Shown in pieces: positions 1 to 14,125 of a DNA stretch of 64,000 bases. The stretch is from Chondrilla cf. caribensis (taxonomy: Eukaryota > Porifera > Demospongiae > Chondrillida > Chondrillidae): NCBI GenBank assembly GCA_964020155.1, contig OZ026560.1:2304259-2368258 (forward strand), in the 5' to 3' direction. The notes beneath the pieces were generated by a model. It saw only the letters and a program-made list of their open reading frames with translations. It did not search any database and was not told the DNA's origin. Position 1 is the first letter of the stretch; each line of letters starts with the position of its first letter. A program made the position numbers and the translations under genes.

Positions 1-46
1 CTTATGTACATGCAGTTTTTCCTTTGATCTACCCCTCAACCATGAT
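1..46 (+). repeat. Dispersed repeat family R1, copy A (cut by window edge)
   Basis: The block CTTATGTACATGCAGTTTTT...TTTGATCNACCCCTCAACCA recurs at 13588-13635 and 46889-46936 with few differences. Only the 3' end of this copy is in the window; it lies in an intron of the LRRK-like gene. Confidence 0.8.
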
Positions 47-104
47 GCATAATATATATACGTACGTACGTATATACGTATATTGTACTGTATATTTCTT
101 GCAG

Positions 105-3100
105 CAATCCACAGTTGAAGGATCTTCCTTTGCAACTGGGATTTTTGAAGAACTGTTGGGAGTTGAATTTAAATGGTCTTAATTTGACTAAAATCCCTCC
201 CCATCTCCGACCAGGTAAGAACAAGGGGTGTGGTTGTGTGTACATGCATGTGTGCCTACCCCATGCAGTGGGTGCATACAAGTGTATGTATTCTACCTTC
301 TTGTCCAATCCACTTGCCTGTGTAGTGTTGTAGTTTGATGGGCTCGAATTTAGCACCGCAGTGATATGTCGTAGTTGTGTATACTTTTGCATGGCTATTA
401 TCATTACAGATTCACAAACATCTGTGAATACATATGTACGGTAACAGCAATTTACCCATTGGGAAAATACAAATGCAAATTGAAATCCAGTTGTTAACTT
501 GCAAAAATCTATCTTGAAACTTATGGTATATTATCCTAGCGTTTGATTGAATGTGGTGGTGATGGCAAGTAGTGGTGTCTCCAATCCTGCAAGTCTGGGT
601 TACACTCTGGACACACAGGGTACAGTCCATTTTTCTCTACCATGATCCAGCTGAGCGTAAAGCAACTACGAAGCAGCTGTTAGCCTTCCTGCGGGCTCAG
701 AAGAGGCAGTGCAAGCCTTACAACAGAATGAAGCTGATGGTTGTTGGGTTGCAGGTGAGTTGTGGACATGCATAGGAGAGTGGACTAGACTTCCTCATCA
801 CAGCATGCATACCCACTCAGTGTACATTCCTGATATCTCATACTGCTACAGCACTTAACCAATGTAGTGTATGCACATACTGTATGTCAGTGGTTTAGTC
901 TTCACCCACAACTTGTGCATTAGCAGAAGCCTTTGATAGTCTTCAAAGGAGTAGACAAAACAGGAAGACATTTGTGCATGTAGAAAAGTGAACAAATAGC
1001 ATACTTAGTATTTGTGGAGCAGGCCTAAGAGGTGTATGCTTGTACATACGTACTGTGTGTATATTTGCTGTAAAGTAAGAACTGAAGTGCACTTACTTAA
1101 CTCAAGTATGGAGTAACACCATACAGTGCAGGTCCATTGTTAGCTACTGCAACAATGTATCCTGAAATTCCTCCATTATGTATGTTTGGTGTGGGAACAT
1201 GTATTCCAAACTAGTTATGAGTGTGCTGTTTGCTCCCAGGGCCGAGGAAAGACAACCCTGCTGTCCTCTTTGAGGGATCGCAATGCCACACTTCCTGAGA
1301 ACATATCCACTGTTGGTGTGGTGCTCAATGAATGGACCTGTGTATCAAGGGCCCAGAAAAGGGTATGTGATATACGTATGTACGTATGTATTTAATTGAA
1401 ACATATATTATTCATATTGAAGCTTTTGTAGTGTCATTCTATTAAGATTTGTTGTTGAACACACACAATATTTTGAAAGGTGACCAGTTCCCAAGATACG
1501 TACTTGTACTGTTTTCTATGTACGTACGTAGTGTGGGATTCACTTTTGGATTATTTGTAGTGTTTTTGTGTGTTCCAGGATCCAGTGGTGTTCAGTACGT
1601 GGGATCTTGCTGGTCAGGAGGTGTACTATGCCACTCACCAGTGCTTCCTCTCCCGGAACACTCTCTACCTGGCTGTATGGAACATGGCAGGTGGGGAGAA
1701 GGAGATTAAGGCACTCCGACCATGGCTCTTGAACATTCAGGTGTGTACATGCACTCCTCACTCCTTGTTCACAGTTGTGTACGTGTGGCTGTTCACCTTT
1801 GTGTGATTTTTTTTGGATTATTTTGAATTTGTGGGACGTGGTGTACTAGCTGTAGTGATACAGGATGTTTTGTAGGAAAGTGGCAAAGGGGGTGAGTGTG
1901 GTCGGTCAAGAGGTGAATGTGGTTATGGGGAAAATGTAACTCAAATTCAATAATAGTATTATTGCAGGCCTTGTCAGAGGAGAAGGTAAAATTTCCAAGC
2001 GAGCACAGATGCTCCCCAGCCTCCCTTCACTAGGAAATCATGGAATATACCCTTCAGCTGAACTCCCCTTTGTGCATTTGCAGGGCTGTATCTGGGACAA
2101 CAATCCTGGGTATGGGCTTTCCCTTGAACCCAGAGGCTACTGATAGTTGCTTAGTGTTTATAATAATGTTCCACACACAGGGAAAGGGTGTTTTGTACTG
2201 TTAGGTGTTTGGCGCTGTTTGCAGAACATGTACAGCGAAACCTCGCTAATCCAACACCTCCCTAATCCAACATTCTCTCTAATCCAACCATTATATGAGG
2301 TACAGTCACCATACATAAGTATGGTAAGAGGCACTCCATAATCCAACAACCTCCTAATCCAACATTATTCTCAGGTCCCATTGAGTGTAGGATTGGAGAG
2401 GTTTCACTGTAACATGTTATTATCAGTTGGTTATACGTATGTAGCTCTGATGTGTTTCAATACTGTATGTATTCAAACAGGCAGGGTCAAAGATCTTCTT
2501 TCTGTTTATGTACAATGTTCTGTGTGTAAATCTGTTTACATGGTTGGAATTGTGTACATGTACATGCATACATACGTGTGTACAGGTGTATGTGAATGAA
2601 GCTAAATGTGTGTGTCACCATAGACACTCTAAACTACGTAGTTTAGAGTGTCTATGGTGACACCACACTCCTGACATTGGTCACACATTAAACAAACACC
2701 TGTTTCCCAGTGTCAGGTTACCTCCAAGGCACAGCTGTTGTGTCTATATATGCCCTGTAGACCAACAGCTGGTGTCTACAGGGTCATGAGTTCATCAATG
2801 GAAATCCTTGTATGGTGTGTTTGTTGGCAATTAGCACCTGTTACTATCCTAATACCACAACCTATTTCAGCATAGATATACGTACCTGTTCTGTGGTTGC
2901 TACACATTGTAAGTACAACAGTAAACCAAGTGTGTTAAAAGACCAGTTTTGCAGAAGCCCATTTATTTTTGCTCAAATGCTGTTGTCCAACAATAGATAA
3001 ACAACTAGCCTTTGGTGGGTCTACACAGCAGTGGGTTGTTTACTTGTGTACCATACATGTGACATTGGTCATGTGACCTGTGATGTTGTACATACGTACC

Positions 3101-3361
3101 TGTGATGTTGTAATGTGATGCAGTGTACTGTGTATACGTGTTGTGATGTTGAGCTGATGTCGTGAACTTATTCGTCCCAGGCGAGAGCTCCTTACTCTCC
3201 CGTCATTGTTGTCGGCACTCACTTGGACAAGCTCCCCTCTGGAGAGGCCCCAGAGTTGAGAGGGAAATACAGAATGCTAATTGAAAAGATTTATCGGCAA
3301 CCTGGAGGAGGTTACCCCGATATATGTGACATAATTGAGGTATCAGCTGTCACCAAGGAAG
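105..3361 (+). CDS. LRR and Roc GTPase exons of the LRRK-like gene
   Basis: Five exons. The first (105-214) encodes one leucine-rich repeat ending in the motif [11 protein letters not shown]. The Roc GTPase follows: the G1 P-loop [11 protein letters not shown] is split exactly at the 754/1240 intron; G3 is WDLAGQE (1600-1620); G4 is THLDK (about 3217-3231); a G5-like SA lies in EVSAV near 3340. DLAGQE, with Gln after the DxxG glycine, is the usual Roc form. Introns of this part carry a pogo-like MITE (2233-2409) and a perfect palindrome (2613-2662). Confidence 0.88.
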
Positions 3362-6300
3362 GTTAGTGATACGTGCTGTATGTATGTACGTACGTATACT
3401 ATTGGGATGCGTGCATCATTCAGTGTTTGCAGTACCAGAATGCGGTAAACCTCACTGTTAAGACCACATATGGAACAAATGAGGTGGCTTCCATTGTGAG
3501 GTGGTCCTAATTCTTGTGTTGAAAGTGTTTAGAGTATCTCATTACAGGAATTCCTGTGGAAATAGTGCCCCCATTACCGAGGTGCTTTTCTTCTAGTGGG
3601 GCTCTCCTGTATTGTAATGATGTTGTGTAGTTCCCCAGGAGTAGCATTGTGGCTGGTAATTTGTTTATTTATGTAAACCCAGGTACAGAGAGGTCACCCT
3701 CAGAAATGTAGGAAAATTTCTGTTGGCCCTCTTGACTGTGTGCAGTACTGTAGGTATGGTCTCTTAGCTGGTATCAACCCCCTGGTACTCTGGCGGCTGT
3801 GTTCAATCCTCTAGTTGTGTTGAAGTTATTTGAAGGAGCCACATTTGTGCCTATTCACATTAATTACCGAGCGGTTTATACTGCGAGGTTATCTGTTTCC
3901 GTCGCATAGGGCTGTCCAGAGTTGGCGCCCACTCATTTGATTAATTTCCGGGTTACAAAGTCTAGATTTTGTCCCATTTGTGCTTTCTTTCGCTGAGAGT
4001 TTCAAAGTGCTCGTGAACGAAATTCGATATTGGTCGATACTGATGTCAGAATAAAGTAAAGAACGTTCGTACAGACGACCTGGAGTTTGCGCAACGCGTA
4101 AGAGAAGGCAACTCACGTTTCTTTCCTTCATGGTGGCACTCTTCTCGCTATGTAATCAGCAGACCTCTTAAACACAAACTAGCAAGTTTTCTAAAAATTC
4201 TGAATAACGATTATCGAAATTCCTTTCGGCGTAAGTGGGGTATGTCGTTACATCGTTTGGGATCTAGAATTGGCCGGCCATGATGACGTCCATCTTTTCA
4301 GCCATTTACAAATGATATATGACGTCATGGCTTGTGCATGCGCGACTGTTTTTTTGGGTTTTTTTTCCAAGTTTTTTAATAACACAATACAATAGTTTAA
4401 GTTAATATATGTACGTATACCTAGACTAGATCATACATTCTTCTTTAGTGAGGTTCTGCACAAAGTGCACACCTAGTATGTATAGTGGATATGCATAATA
4501 CCTTTCATGTGGTCAGTTTACACATGGTGTCATTTTTGTGGGCAGAGAATCATTTCAAAGTGTATGTATGTACGGTTAGGGGATTTCCTCACCTAGAATT
4601 TTACTGCCTGTCAGTGCTGTCACACCTGTTCTCCCTGACTTCATTTCCTGAACACTTGTTATCACAAAACGCTGTCTAATTTCCTTTCTTGCTTGTTGAT
4701 CTTGCCTATTTTGGGAGGAATTGTGTCTGTAATCAGGCAGCGCTGTGCTAGTAGTGGTTCATACAAGATTCCCAGCTGGAGGAGAGGGTGTGGAGTCACA
4801 CTTAGGGAAGTAGCACAGTGTGAAATAGTAATTGGCAATTCAGTGTTTTATGCAATGTTTAAATTTGGTAAAAATAAAATTTTACGCAAGTTGTATCGTA
4901 CGTAAATTGGAACTACATACTGTGCATTCATTAAATTGTTTTATATTATTCATTAACACCATTGCCATCACATAAAAGTCCATGGTATCATAAATCTGGT
5001 GATGCTGATCATGGGTAACTTTGTACATAGCATTTTAATGTATAAAGTAAACATTACACAGTATCCAATGGTGTACGTGTTGGTGTACTGTAGTAGTGTA
5101 CATGTTGGTGTACTGCAGTAGTGTACATGTTGGTGTACTACAGTAGTGTACATGTTGGTGTACTGCAGTAGTGTACATGTTGGTGTACTGCAGTAGTATA
5201 CATGTTGGTGTACTGCAGTAGTGTACATGTTGGTGTACTGCAGTAGTGTACATGTTGGTGTACTGCAGTAGTATACATGTTGGTGTACTGCAGTAGTATA
5301 CATGTTGGTGTACTACAGTAGTGTACATGTTGGTGTACTACAGTAGTGTACATGTTGGTGTACTGCAGTAGTATACATGTTGGTGTACTGCAGTAGTGTA
5401 CATGTTGGTGTACTACAGTAGTGTACATGTTGGTGTACTACAGTAGTGTACATGTTGGTGTACTGCAGTAGTATACATGTTGGTGTACTGCAGTAGTGTA
5501 CATGTCGGTGTACTACAGTAGTGTACGTGTTGGTGTACTGCAGTAGTATACATGTTGGTGTACTGCAGTAGTGTACATGTTGGTGTACTGCAGTAGTATA
5601 CATGTTGGTGTACTGCAGTAGTGTACATGTTGGTGTACTGCAGTAGTGTACATGTTGGTGTACTGCAGTAGTGTACATGTTGGTGTACTGCAGTAGTGTA
5701 CATGTTGGTGTACTGCAGTAGTGTACGTGTCGGTGTACTGCAGTAGTATACATGTTGGTGTACTGCAGTAGTGTACATGTTGGTGTACTGCAGTAGTGTA
5801 CGTGTCGGTGTACTGCAGTAGTGTACATGTTGGTGTACTGCAGTAGTGTACATGTTGGTGTACTGCAGTAGTGTACATGTTGGTGTATTGCAGTGGTGTG
5901 TATATATCTATTGTATTGTACATTCACTTTACCTAGGTTTGGGTAGCCTCCACGAAGCCATCTATCGTGCTGCGATAAGTGCTAGGGATCCCGATACCAA
6001 GGAGAAGGTCATTGGTCAACAGGTGTGTGTGTGTGCTTGTGTGTGTGTGTGGGGGGGGGATAAGTTGCACCCCTAATTTAGTAGTAATTTTTGGCATTGA
6101 TCTTATAATAATGAACAGTCGTGTTTGGTGAGTGAGATCAAAAAGTTGAGGGTGCCTTCAACTCGTGACAGTGCAACTCACAACCAGGACCATCTTTCCC
6201 AATCACAACAGACATTCTGACCTACTGAAATGTACATACTGCTGCCCTAGCTCCTTTCTCTCTGTCAAACACTATTATCTGAATCTGAAATTTGGCTTCC

Positions 6301-9300
6301 TGGCTTTAATCATTGCTTCAATTTGGCATGTCAATTTTGGTGGGTGTCCTGTATCCACCATTTTATGTAGAGTGAGCAAAGTATATGAGCTTGTTATTAT
6401 TCATTGGATTGTGACACATTGCACATCTGGTGATTATGTTGCACCCAGGGATCAAGGTGCTGATTTTGTGCATAAGTCGTATTATTTCCCATAAAATCAA
6501 GTAATACATGTGTATGCTTTAGCTCTATAAAAGTACATTTGAGTGGGTGTCCTGTATTGTACATACGTATTATACAGTATAGATGTATGTTCATTTCTGT
6601 GGATTTGTAGCTGTAAGGTTTTAATTAGCAGTGACCATCCTTGACAACTGAAGGTGAATCATAAAATGATGTAATTGATAAAAAGCCTCTTTCAAAGGTG
6701 AGGTTTGAAGGGACTATAATTCCTTAGAGTACAGTACAGTCTATCCTACCATTTCCTACTTGTAATTTAAGCTGTACTCAGCAACAGGAAGTGGCCTAGG
6801 ATCCTTCCTAGAATGATATTTCGCATATGTACGTATGTACACACACCTTTGAAGCCACACAATATAGGGGTATTTCCCATAATAATCAGGTCGTTGACAG
6901 GAAGTGGACGATCCTTCCTTTAAAGGTGCTTTGAAGACACAAAAGGTGACTTACAGGGTAGGATATTTCCCACATTCTTGCTACATTATGTTTCACCTCA
7001 GCGATAGGAAGTGGTGCAGGGTACTTCCTGTAAATGTATTTCACTATATTGGTATTCACACAGATGCTGAAGACATACAGTAGAAGATAGTTGTAATAAA
7101 TTGGTGGGTATTTCCCTCACATTTTCCCTCACATTTCCCCCTTGGTTGGACATGTGTGCAGACCTGTTGGGCATCCTGTCACAGGTATTTTTTGCTGTAC
7201 TTCCAATTCCTGTGACTGGGTGGGACTCGTGACTGTGGTGACCTGTGACATCTGTGCCATGTGAGGTAGAGGATTACATGGATCCTCTCGGCATGTGGTA
7301 GCAAAAACGTTTTCTCATCTACGTATTGAGTAGCTTGGGCAATTATTTGACAGTTATATTCATCGTGATATCTTAATGAGGACAATTATCGTGTTGGCAG
7401 GTAATTTGATGTCACAAATACCATATAGCCGGAAATATTGGCGGGGAATTTATTTTGGTGGATTGGCAATTTTTGATTCTAACACCAAATTTAATTCCAC
7501 CGAATTATGCCTCAGAAACACATACCTTGTGAGGCAATCGTTTCTTCATTCAATCATAATATGATCATAGGCTATGAATATGATTATAACCCACCGGAAG
7601 CCAATTGGCAAAATAAAAGGCGCTAAAGTTTAAATTAGCTCCAAATCCCCAAATATTCTTCTTGCCAATGTTTCTGGCTATACGGTATCATTGAAACATG
7701 AAAATAGTACTAATAGTAACGATGATGATGAATGAATTGTAAAGAGTTAAGCAGCAAATCAGAAACACCAAAAGGGGAAGAAAGGTTGATCCAAAATCAA
7801 GCACTGGAAGTTGTGTGTACAAAATGAAGTGAAAATCTACATAACCTATGAGTGGTCAGAACTTACAAATTTCAACTGTTTCTGAAACGAATTTAGGTGT
7901 ATATCCCACTCTGGGTTGAATTCTGTGCACAGTACGTGCTGTTGCTACATACGTGTAATGTTAGTACATGATCACATTGTGAAACTGTACTTCCAGACAG
8001 TATGCATGTATATACAGTGAATTCCCGTTAATCCGCTGCTATTCATTTTCAAAAATATAGTGGATTAATGAGTTTGGCAGATTAACTGGATGTTCATTGG
8101 TACTTGTACATTATATTGGTACTGGGAATTTGTGGTGGATTAAAAGGTTTGGTGGATAAAGCGGTGGCAGATTAACAAGAATTCACTGTATTTGGTTTGC
8201 ATACAGTATGAACCGCATGTGTATGTGCAGTATATAAGTTTACCTGTATAGTGGTTCGCCCAATGTTGTCCTGAATGTGCATTTATCAGCGTCATACATA
8301 CATGTATGCTGTGTATGTACGTATGTGAACATACTCTCTAAGTTGTGAAGCATGCCTGTACCAAGGTGTTGTATGTATACGTGTTGCAGGTCCCTTCCAG
8401 TTACTTGTGGCTGCAGAAGGTACTGGAGGTGGAGGTTGCACAGAGGAGGGAAAGCGGTGTCCCACCTGTCCTCACCCAAGAGGAGTTCACCAGACTGACC
8501 GACAAGATTCCAGAGAATGATATCCTGGACGATGAGGACCTAGCGCTAGGTACGTATGAGTGTCTCGTATTGTACACACTATGTTCAATCTGTATGTCCT
8601 ATGTATTATGGAGTCTGTACATACATGTATTAACTACGAATCATAGTGTTTTTCATTTTTGTGTATGTTTCTTCAAGTAAGTATCTCCAATGCGACATAG
8701 TGCTAGCTGATGTAGACATCATCAGATCCTGCAGTCCTATACCATGTCAGTCCCTGTCCTACAGCATGTAGACAATATAGAACAGTGTACGCACATGTAC
8801 TGTACGTATGTCTCATGCTGAGAAACTCCTCTAAACGTATGGTAATACCTTATGTCATACCCTAACATTATACTGTACAAATTGTTCTGACACAAATACC
8901 CATGGTGGGATAGGTATTATTGAACCAAGACCTGGCTAGGGGCTAGTATCAAGTGAGTGAAAGATAGCCCTGCAAAATAAGAATGCATATTCTACAAGTA
9001 TTAATCCTTGCTGTAAGCAATACCAGGGAGACAAACCCTCTGAACCAATTGAATAACTCAATCCTTAACTTCTGTGACAGAAGCTACAATACCTGTACTG
9101 TACTGTACCTCCCGACAATGTACTCTAAGTAAATTCTTGTATTTCTGTATCATGTCTATTGCATACAACCATTCGATAAGAAATATGCTCAGTTGATAGT
9201 TGAGTGAGTATCGTTTGCCTCTTTACCACTAGCTGCCCAGTTCCTACATGACAATGGCGTCCTCCTTCACTACAATGATCACTTGAGAGGTTTGAACAAC

Positions 9301-12300
9301 CTTTACTTCATCGATCCAGCCTGGCTGTGTGACATGCTGGCAGAAGTAATCGCAGTCCCTGAAAAGGGCAGTTTCATCCGCCATGGGATACTTGCAGAAG
9401 CTAACGTGGCCTTCCTGTTCCGAGACACCAAGAAGTTCCCTCCTCAATATTTGAGCCAGTATCTCCAGTTGTTGGAGAGATTTGAGATTGCTCTCTCCCT
9501 GGGTGATGGTACAAGGCTCATACCGTCTATGCTGTCAGTCGATTCACCAGCCTTCAACTTCACAAACCCTCCACCTCCAGCTTTGCTCAGTGAGTTATTC
9601 TGGACTACAATGGGATGCAGCATTCACACATACTACATACGTACATACAGTGTATATTGGTTTGGTGTCTAGTTGATTTGTGAAATGGCTCGAGTTTTGA
9701 GGTCTCTTGTGTAAACAAGGAAAATCAAACACCTCAGGAACAGACACATTGTAGTCATGTACCAACACTGCACACTCCACAGGATTTCCTAAAGTTATAC
9801 TGAGATATGGAGCTTTGCCAGTCCTTCATAATGGAACACTATGCCTTCATTCAACCACTAAACCTTTAGATTTTGGGCACTGCACCATATCCTTGATCTA
9901 TGCTACTTGTCTGACGTGTGTCCTTTTTTGGTCTGCATTCAATTTGCAATTTGTAATGTGACATCTTATATAAAATGGTAGATTGCTGAAATTAGATCTG
10001 TTACCCAATGTACAAGGTACTGTAGCACTATGCCTTAATGAAACCATTGGGTGAACCCTGCTGTACTTCATGCATTCAATTGTATGGGGTAAGATGATAT
10101 GCGAGCTTTCTTTTTTCTTTGAATTTTATTTCCTATAAAAACTGTATGTTCCACAGTTTGTTTATACTCCTTTTCCATTGTTCCCTGTCAGGCGAGCTAA
10201 AACCTGGTGAAATAGGCCCTCCAGTCTGTATCAAGCGGCGATACCTTATGGTATACGTCCCCAGTGGATTCTGGAGCCGGTTGATAACCCGCATCATCAT
10301 CAACCTGAAGAGGACTGGTCTGGTGGATCCCTCTCAGAAGAGAGTCTACAGAGACGCTGTGTACTGGAGGAGAGGGATATACATCTCATTCAATGGAGGA
10401 AAGTTCTTGGTCCAGGCTATTGAAGTGAGCAGTGTGTGTAGTCCATGAGTACTGTACACACATACTGCGCACATTTGACATAGTGAAGTATTTTAGTCAG
10501 TACTGTGCACAGTACACACGTCTATCAGCTCCAGGTACTGGAGATACATGCAACGTGCTGTGTGTAAAAGAAATGGCATGCAGTAAATGCAATATAATCA
10601 CTTGGAACATATGTACTGTATGTATGTATCTATGTGGTAGGTGTGTATGTATCTGTGTGGTAGGTGTGTATGTATCTGTGTGTTAGGTGTGTATGTATCT
10701 GTGTGATAGGTGTGTCTCATACATGTGATAGATGTGTCTTCTACATGTGATAGGTGTGTCTCTTACATGTGGTAGGTGTGTCTCATATGGGTGTGGTAGG
10801 TGTGTCTGGTCCCTTTGTCATGTATTCTTCATGGTTTGCTCAGAGTGCCAGTCTGCACATGGATTACTTGAGGTCCATGCATCAGGTGGCAGACGGTGTA
10901 CCTGAACTGGATGACTTACAGGGTCTGGAGTTGACAGTCTGGTCCAATGATGGTGACGACTACTCTGCCGTGGGGTACATCGTTGACCAAGTGGAGTCTT
11001 TGATTGATGAGTGGTTCCCAGGTGAGAACTGAACTCACTGTAATACAGTCCAACCTGTTTAGTAGGTACCTTGAAGGGCACACCAAGCCTGTACTTGTTA
11101 TCAGAGGTACTTACTATTAGTACTGGTTGGTGTAGTGTACATGACCTAGGGACTGAGTGAGGTGTACTCACTAACCAGAGGTACATACGTACTGACATAG
11201 GTACTCACTATGCAAGTTGCACTGTAGCATATTGAGCAGCTTACATACATATGTATGGTGTTAACAGTGTGAGGGGTTGTGATGTGAAAGGTTCTGTGTG
11301 GTTCTTATGGTGTTGTGTTATTTTCAGGTTTGAAGAACACCGATCCTCAGGGCCAAGTCTTGTTTGAACGAGAAGCAATTTGGGTGGTTCCTGCTCATCT
11401 GAGGAAGAAGAGGTTTGACCCTGATAGTACTAATGGCAGTATCACTTCTGGGGAGGAAATTGAAGAAGAAATCGTATTCAAATTGGAAGACTGTGCCCTC
11501 CAGGCGAGGAAGTCAAGGACCATGTACAATGCTGAGTATGACACGTACATTCCACTGGACCACCTCGTCCCTGAGCTGCTGTTGACTGACCTACCGGATG
11601 AGTTTAAAATGAACACTGCTTCTTTGGAATATAATCCGGATGACTTCAGTACATTGTTGGGAGTGGGAGGGGCTGGTGCTGTGTACAGAGGAAAGTAAGT
11701 GGGAGAACCCTGTAATTTGTGTGTAGTAGGATCCAGTAAACTGGATGAGGACAGTGTATTTGTGGACCATGTAATTCACATACATCGGTGGTGTGTTGGA
11801 GAGGTCCAGTCATTTGTATGGCGATGGTGTATGGTACAGTGCCTTTCAATTGATTGCAGTGTTATACAGTGTCTATTGAAGTTACTGCCATACCATATTG
11901 GGACAATGGGAGAACCACTCCAACTAATTCACTTTCCTTGCTTGTCCGGTTGTGAACAATTGTCTGCCATTCAGACCTCCCATTGTCAGAATTCTTCAAT
12001 TCTATCCAGCAGATCGTAGTGCTGTTCCATGTTGCTGAGTAAAATAGAGTAATTGGAACACCCACCCATCAATTGCAATTTGAAATCATGTCAGTAATGT
12101 CTTCATACAGAGAAGCTAAAATGGTAGACGCTTATAACCACTTAACCATAACTCATCATTATCAGTGTTTCAAGGCACCTGTCTAAAATCACCTTGATGT
12201 CCCAAGTTACCTGTGTTACCCTGTCTATATGTGGTGTCAAAGTATTAATTGAAGTTGTAATGTTGTGAAAAGTGAATAATATTGTATGCTACCTTGCACA

Positions 12301-14043
12301 TAGCATTGTTATTGTAGCTGAGTAATGAGTTGCTAGGCAATTGATTAACAAATTTCAATAACAATTACCTTATGGGAGAAGTGTGTAATAGTACAATTTT
12401 TGGCACATTCTACACTTTGATCTGCCCACACAACATACCACATACAAGAATGAAGATGTCTTCCTGTAGCCTATATAAAGTATTGTTAAAGTATTTTATT
12501 AAGATTATTTCAGGGGATAAGCGTGTGTTGTGGGCCTCTTCTCATTCATATCTTTTTTTATTGAACATATATCCCCATATGTATGTATGTATTGCATTCC
12601 CAAACCAAGTACACTACACATATACATGTATGTAAATGCATGTACAGGTGCAGTATGTGTCTAGTAGAACACATGTAGTGTGTTTTCTAAATTGAGCTTT
12701 CAAGGGTTTAATCACTGTATTGACATAGTGTATGCCTCCTCTCTCAGGTACAATGGGAAATCAGTAGCAATTAAGAGGTTTTTGACCCTCCCTGAAGCAG
12801 AAAGGATATATGAGAAACTGGAATGTGGAGTGTCCAGACGCTCATCTCCTCCCGTTATCACAAATGTAGAGGCCTTGCAGCTATTCAAAGATGTCCGGCA
12901 GGAAGTCACAGTACTATCTTGCTTGGATAGTCCATTTGTGGTGAAGCTGCTGGGCGTGTGCCTGGATCCCCTCTTCATGGCCACAGAGCTGGCTCCCCAA
13001 GGAAGCCTCTTCGGCCTACTGGAGAAGAGGAGGGAGGTGATACAGACACAGCAAGGGGAAACTGCTGTCTCACAAATCCCCAAGATGCCAGGAGGAGTAC
13101 TTGGCTACGAGATAACAGCTAGGATTAGCATCCAGGTATGTACCATGCATGTTATCTCTGTATGTACTGTATATACAGTGAATATTCGTTAATCTGCCAC
13201 AATTGGTTTGGGCGAAATTTTGGCAGATTAATGATATGGCGGATTATACTGGTTGAGCAATGATCAGTAGACGTGTGAATGAGAAATAACCAATTATCCA
13301 CAATGTAACATCGAATGAAGTGTGCGTACATCAGGGAAGTGTGCACACATCACGAATGTGTGCACTGCTTTTCCTTTGAAGTCACCCACGCAACATACCA
13401 CATGTAATAGTTGTATCTGGGCGTAGTGAATGATAGACAATTTATACTGCAAATATGCACATAGTCCAATACAACAATTTATATGCAATTGAAATGTGCT
13501 AATTTCCTGCCTTGTTCTCACGTAATTAATCCTAACAATGAAACCTGTCTGGTGACCTGTGCTGTATCACGGACCTGTGTTACATGGCTTATGTACATGC
13601 AGTTTTTTCTTTTGATCCACCCCTCAACCAGGATTGTAGTGTGTATGCAGTACACACCATAATGTGCCTTTACACTTTTAATTGTAGGTTGCTATAGCCC
13701 TCAGCTATCTCCATGAGCAAGGCATAGTGTACAGGGATCTGAAGGGGGATAATGTCCTGGTCTGGTCCATTGACCCCAGTCACACTGTCAATGTTAAGCT
13801 GGCTGACTATGGGATATCTCGCTTTGCTAACCCTGGAGGTGTGAAGGGCGAGGAGGGCACCCCGGGATATATGGCACCTGAGGCTCTTAAGAAGCGGGGA
13901 GAGGATCAGTCCTTTGATGAAAAGGTACAGATGATTGTCATCATTTTGTACACAAAAGCACACAAACACACGAACACACACGCACACACACACGCACACA
14001 CACACAAACACACTTGCAAACACAAGCACACAAACACACACAT

Positions 14044-14125
<82 letters not shown>

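Larger units (their letters stand above)
6023..8389 (+). other. Intron of the LRRK-like gene: repeats only
   Basis: After a TG/G run (6023-6060), three degenerate copies of a roughly 130-bp unit follow at about 6660-7130, each with ACAGGAAGTGG, a CCTTCCT block and GTATTTCCC. Then come a TACCRTATAGCC element (7419-7687) and a pogo-like MITE (8025-8188). No coding exon was found in the interval. Confidence 0.6.

Noticed and set aside
594..650. Longer form of the second LRRK-like exon starting at 594
   Set aside because: In phase, but adds residues lacking LRR or Roc character; the acceptor at 650 has the better pyrimidine tract.
5071..5900. CRISPR-like regular repeats
   Set aside because: Units are directly adjacent with no unique spacers, in a eukaryotic intron; it is a minisatellite.
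4968..5927. Several overlapping minus-strand reading frames of 96-204 codons with a repeated [12 protein letters not shown] pattern
   Set aside because: They are translations of the 25-bp minisatellite; open because the unit lacks stops, and they lie in an intron of the opposite-strand gene.
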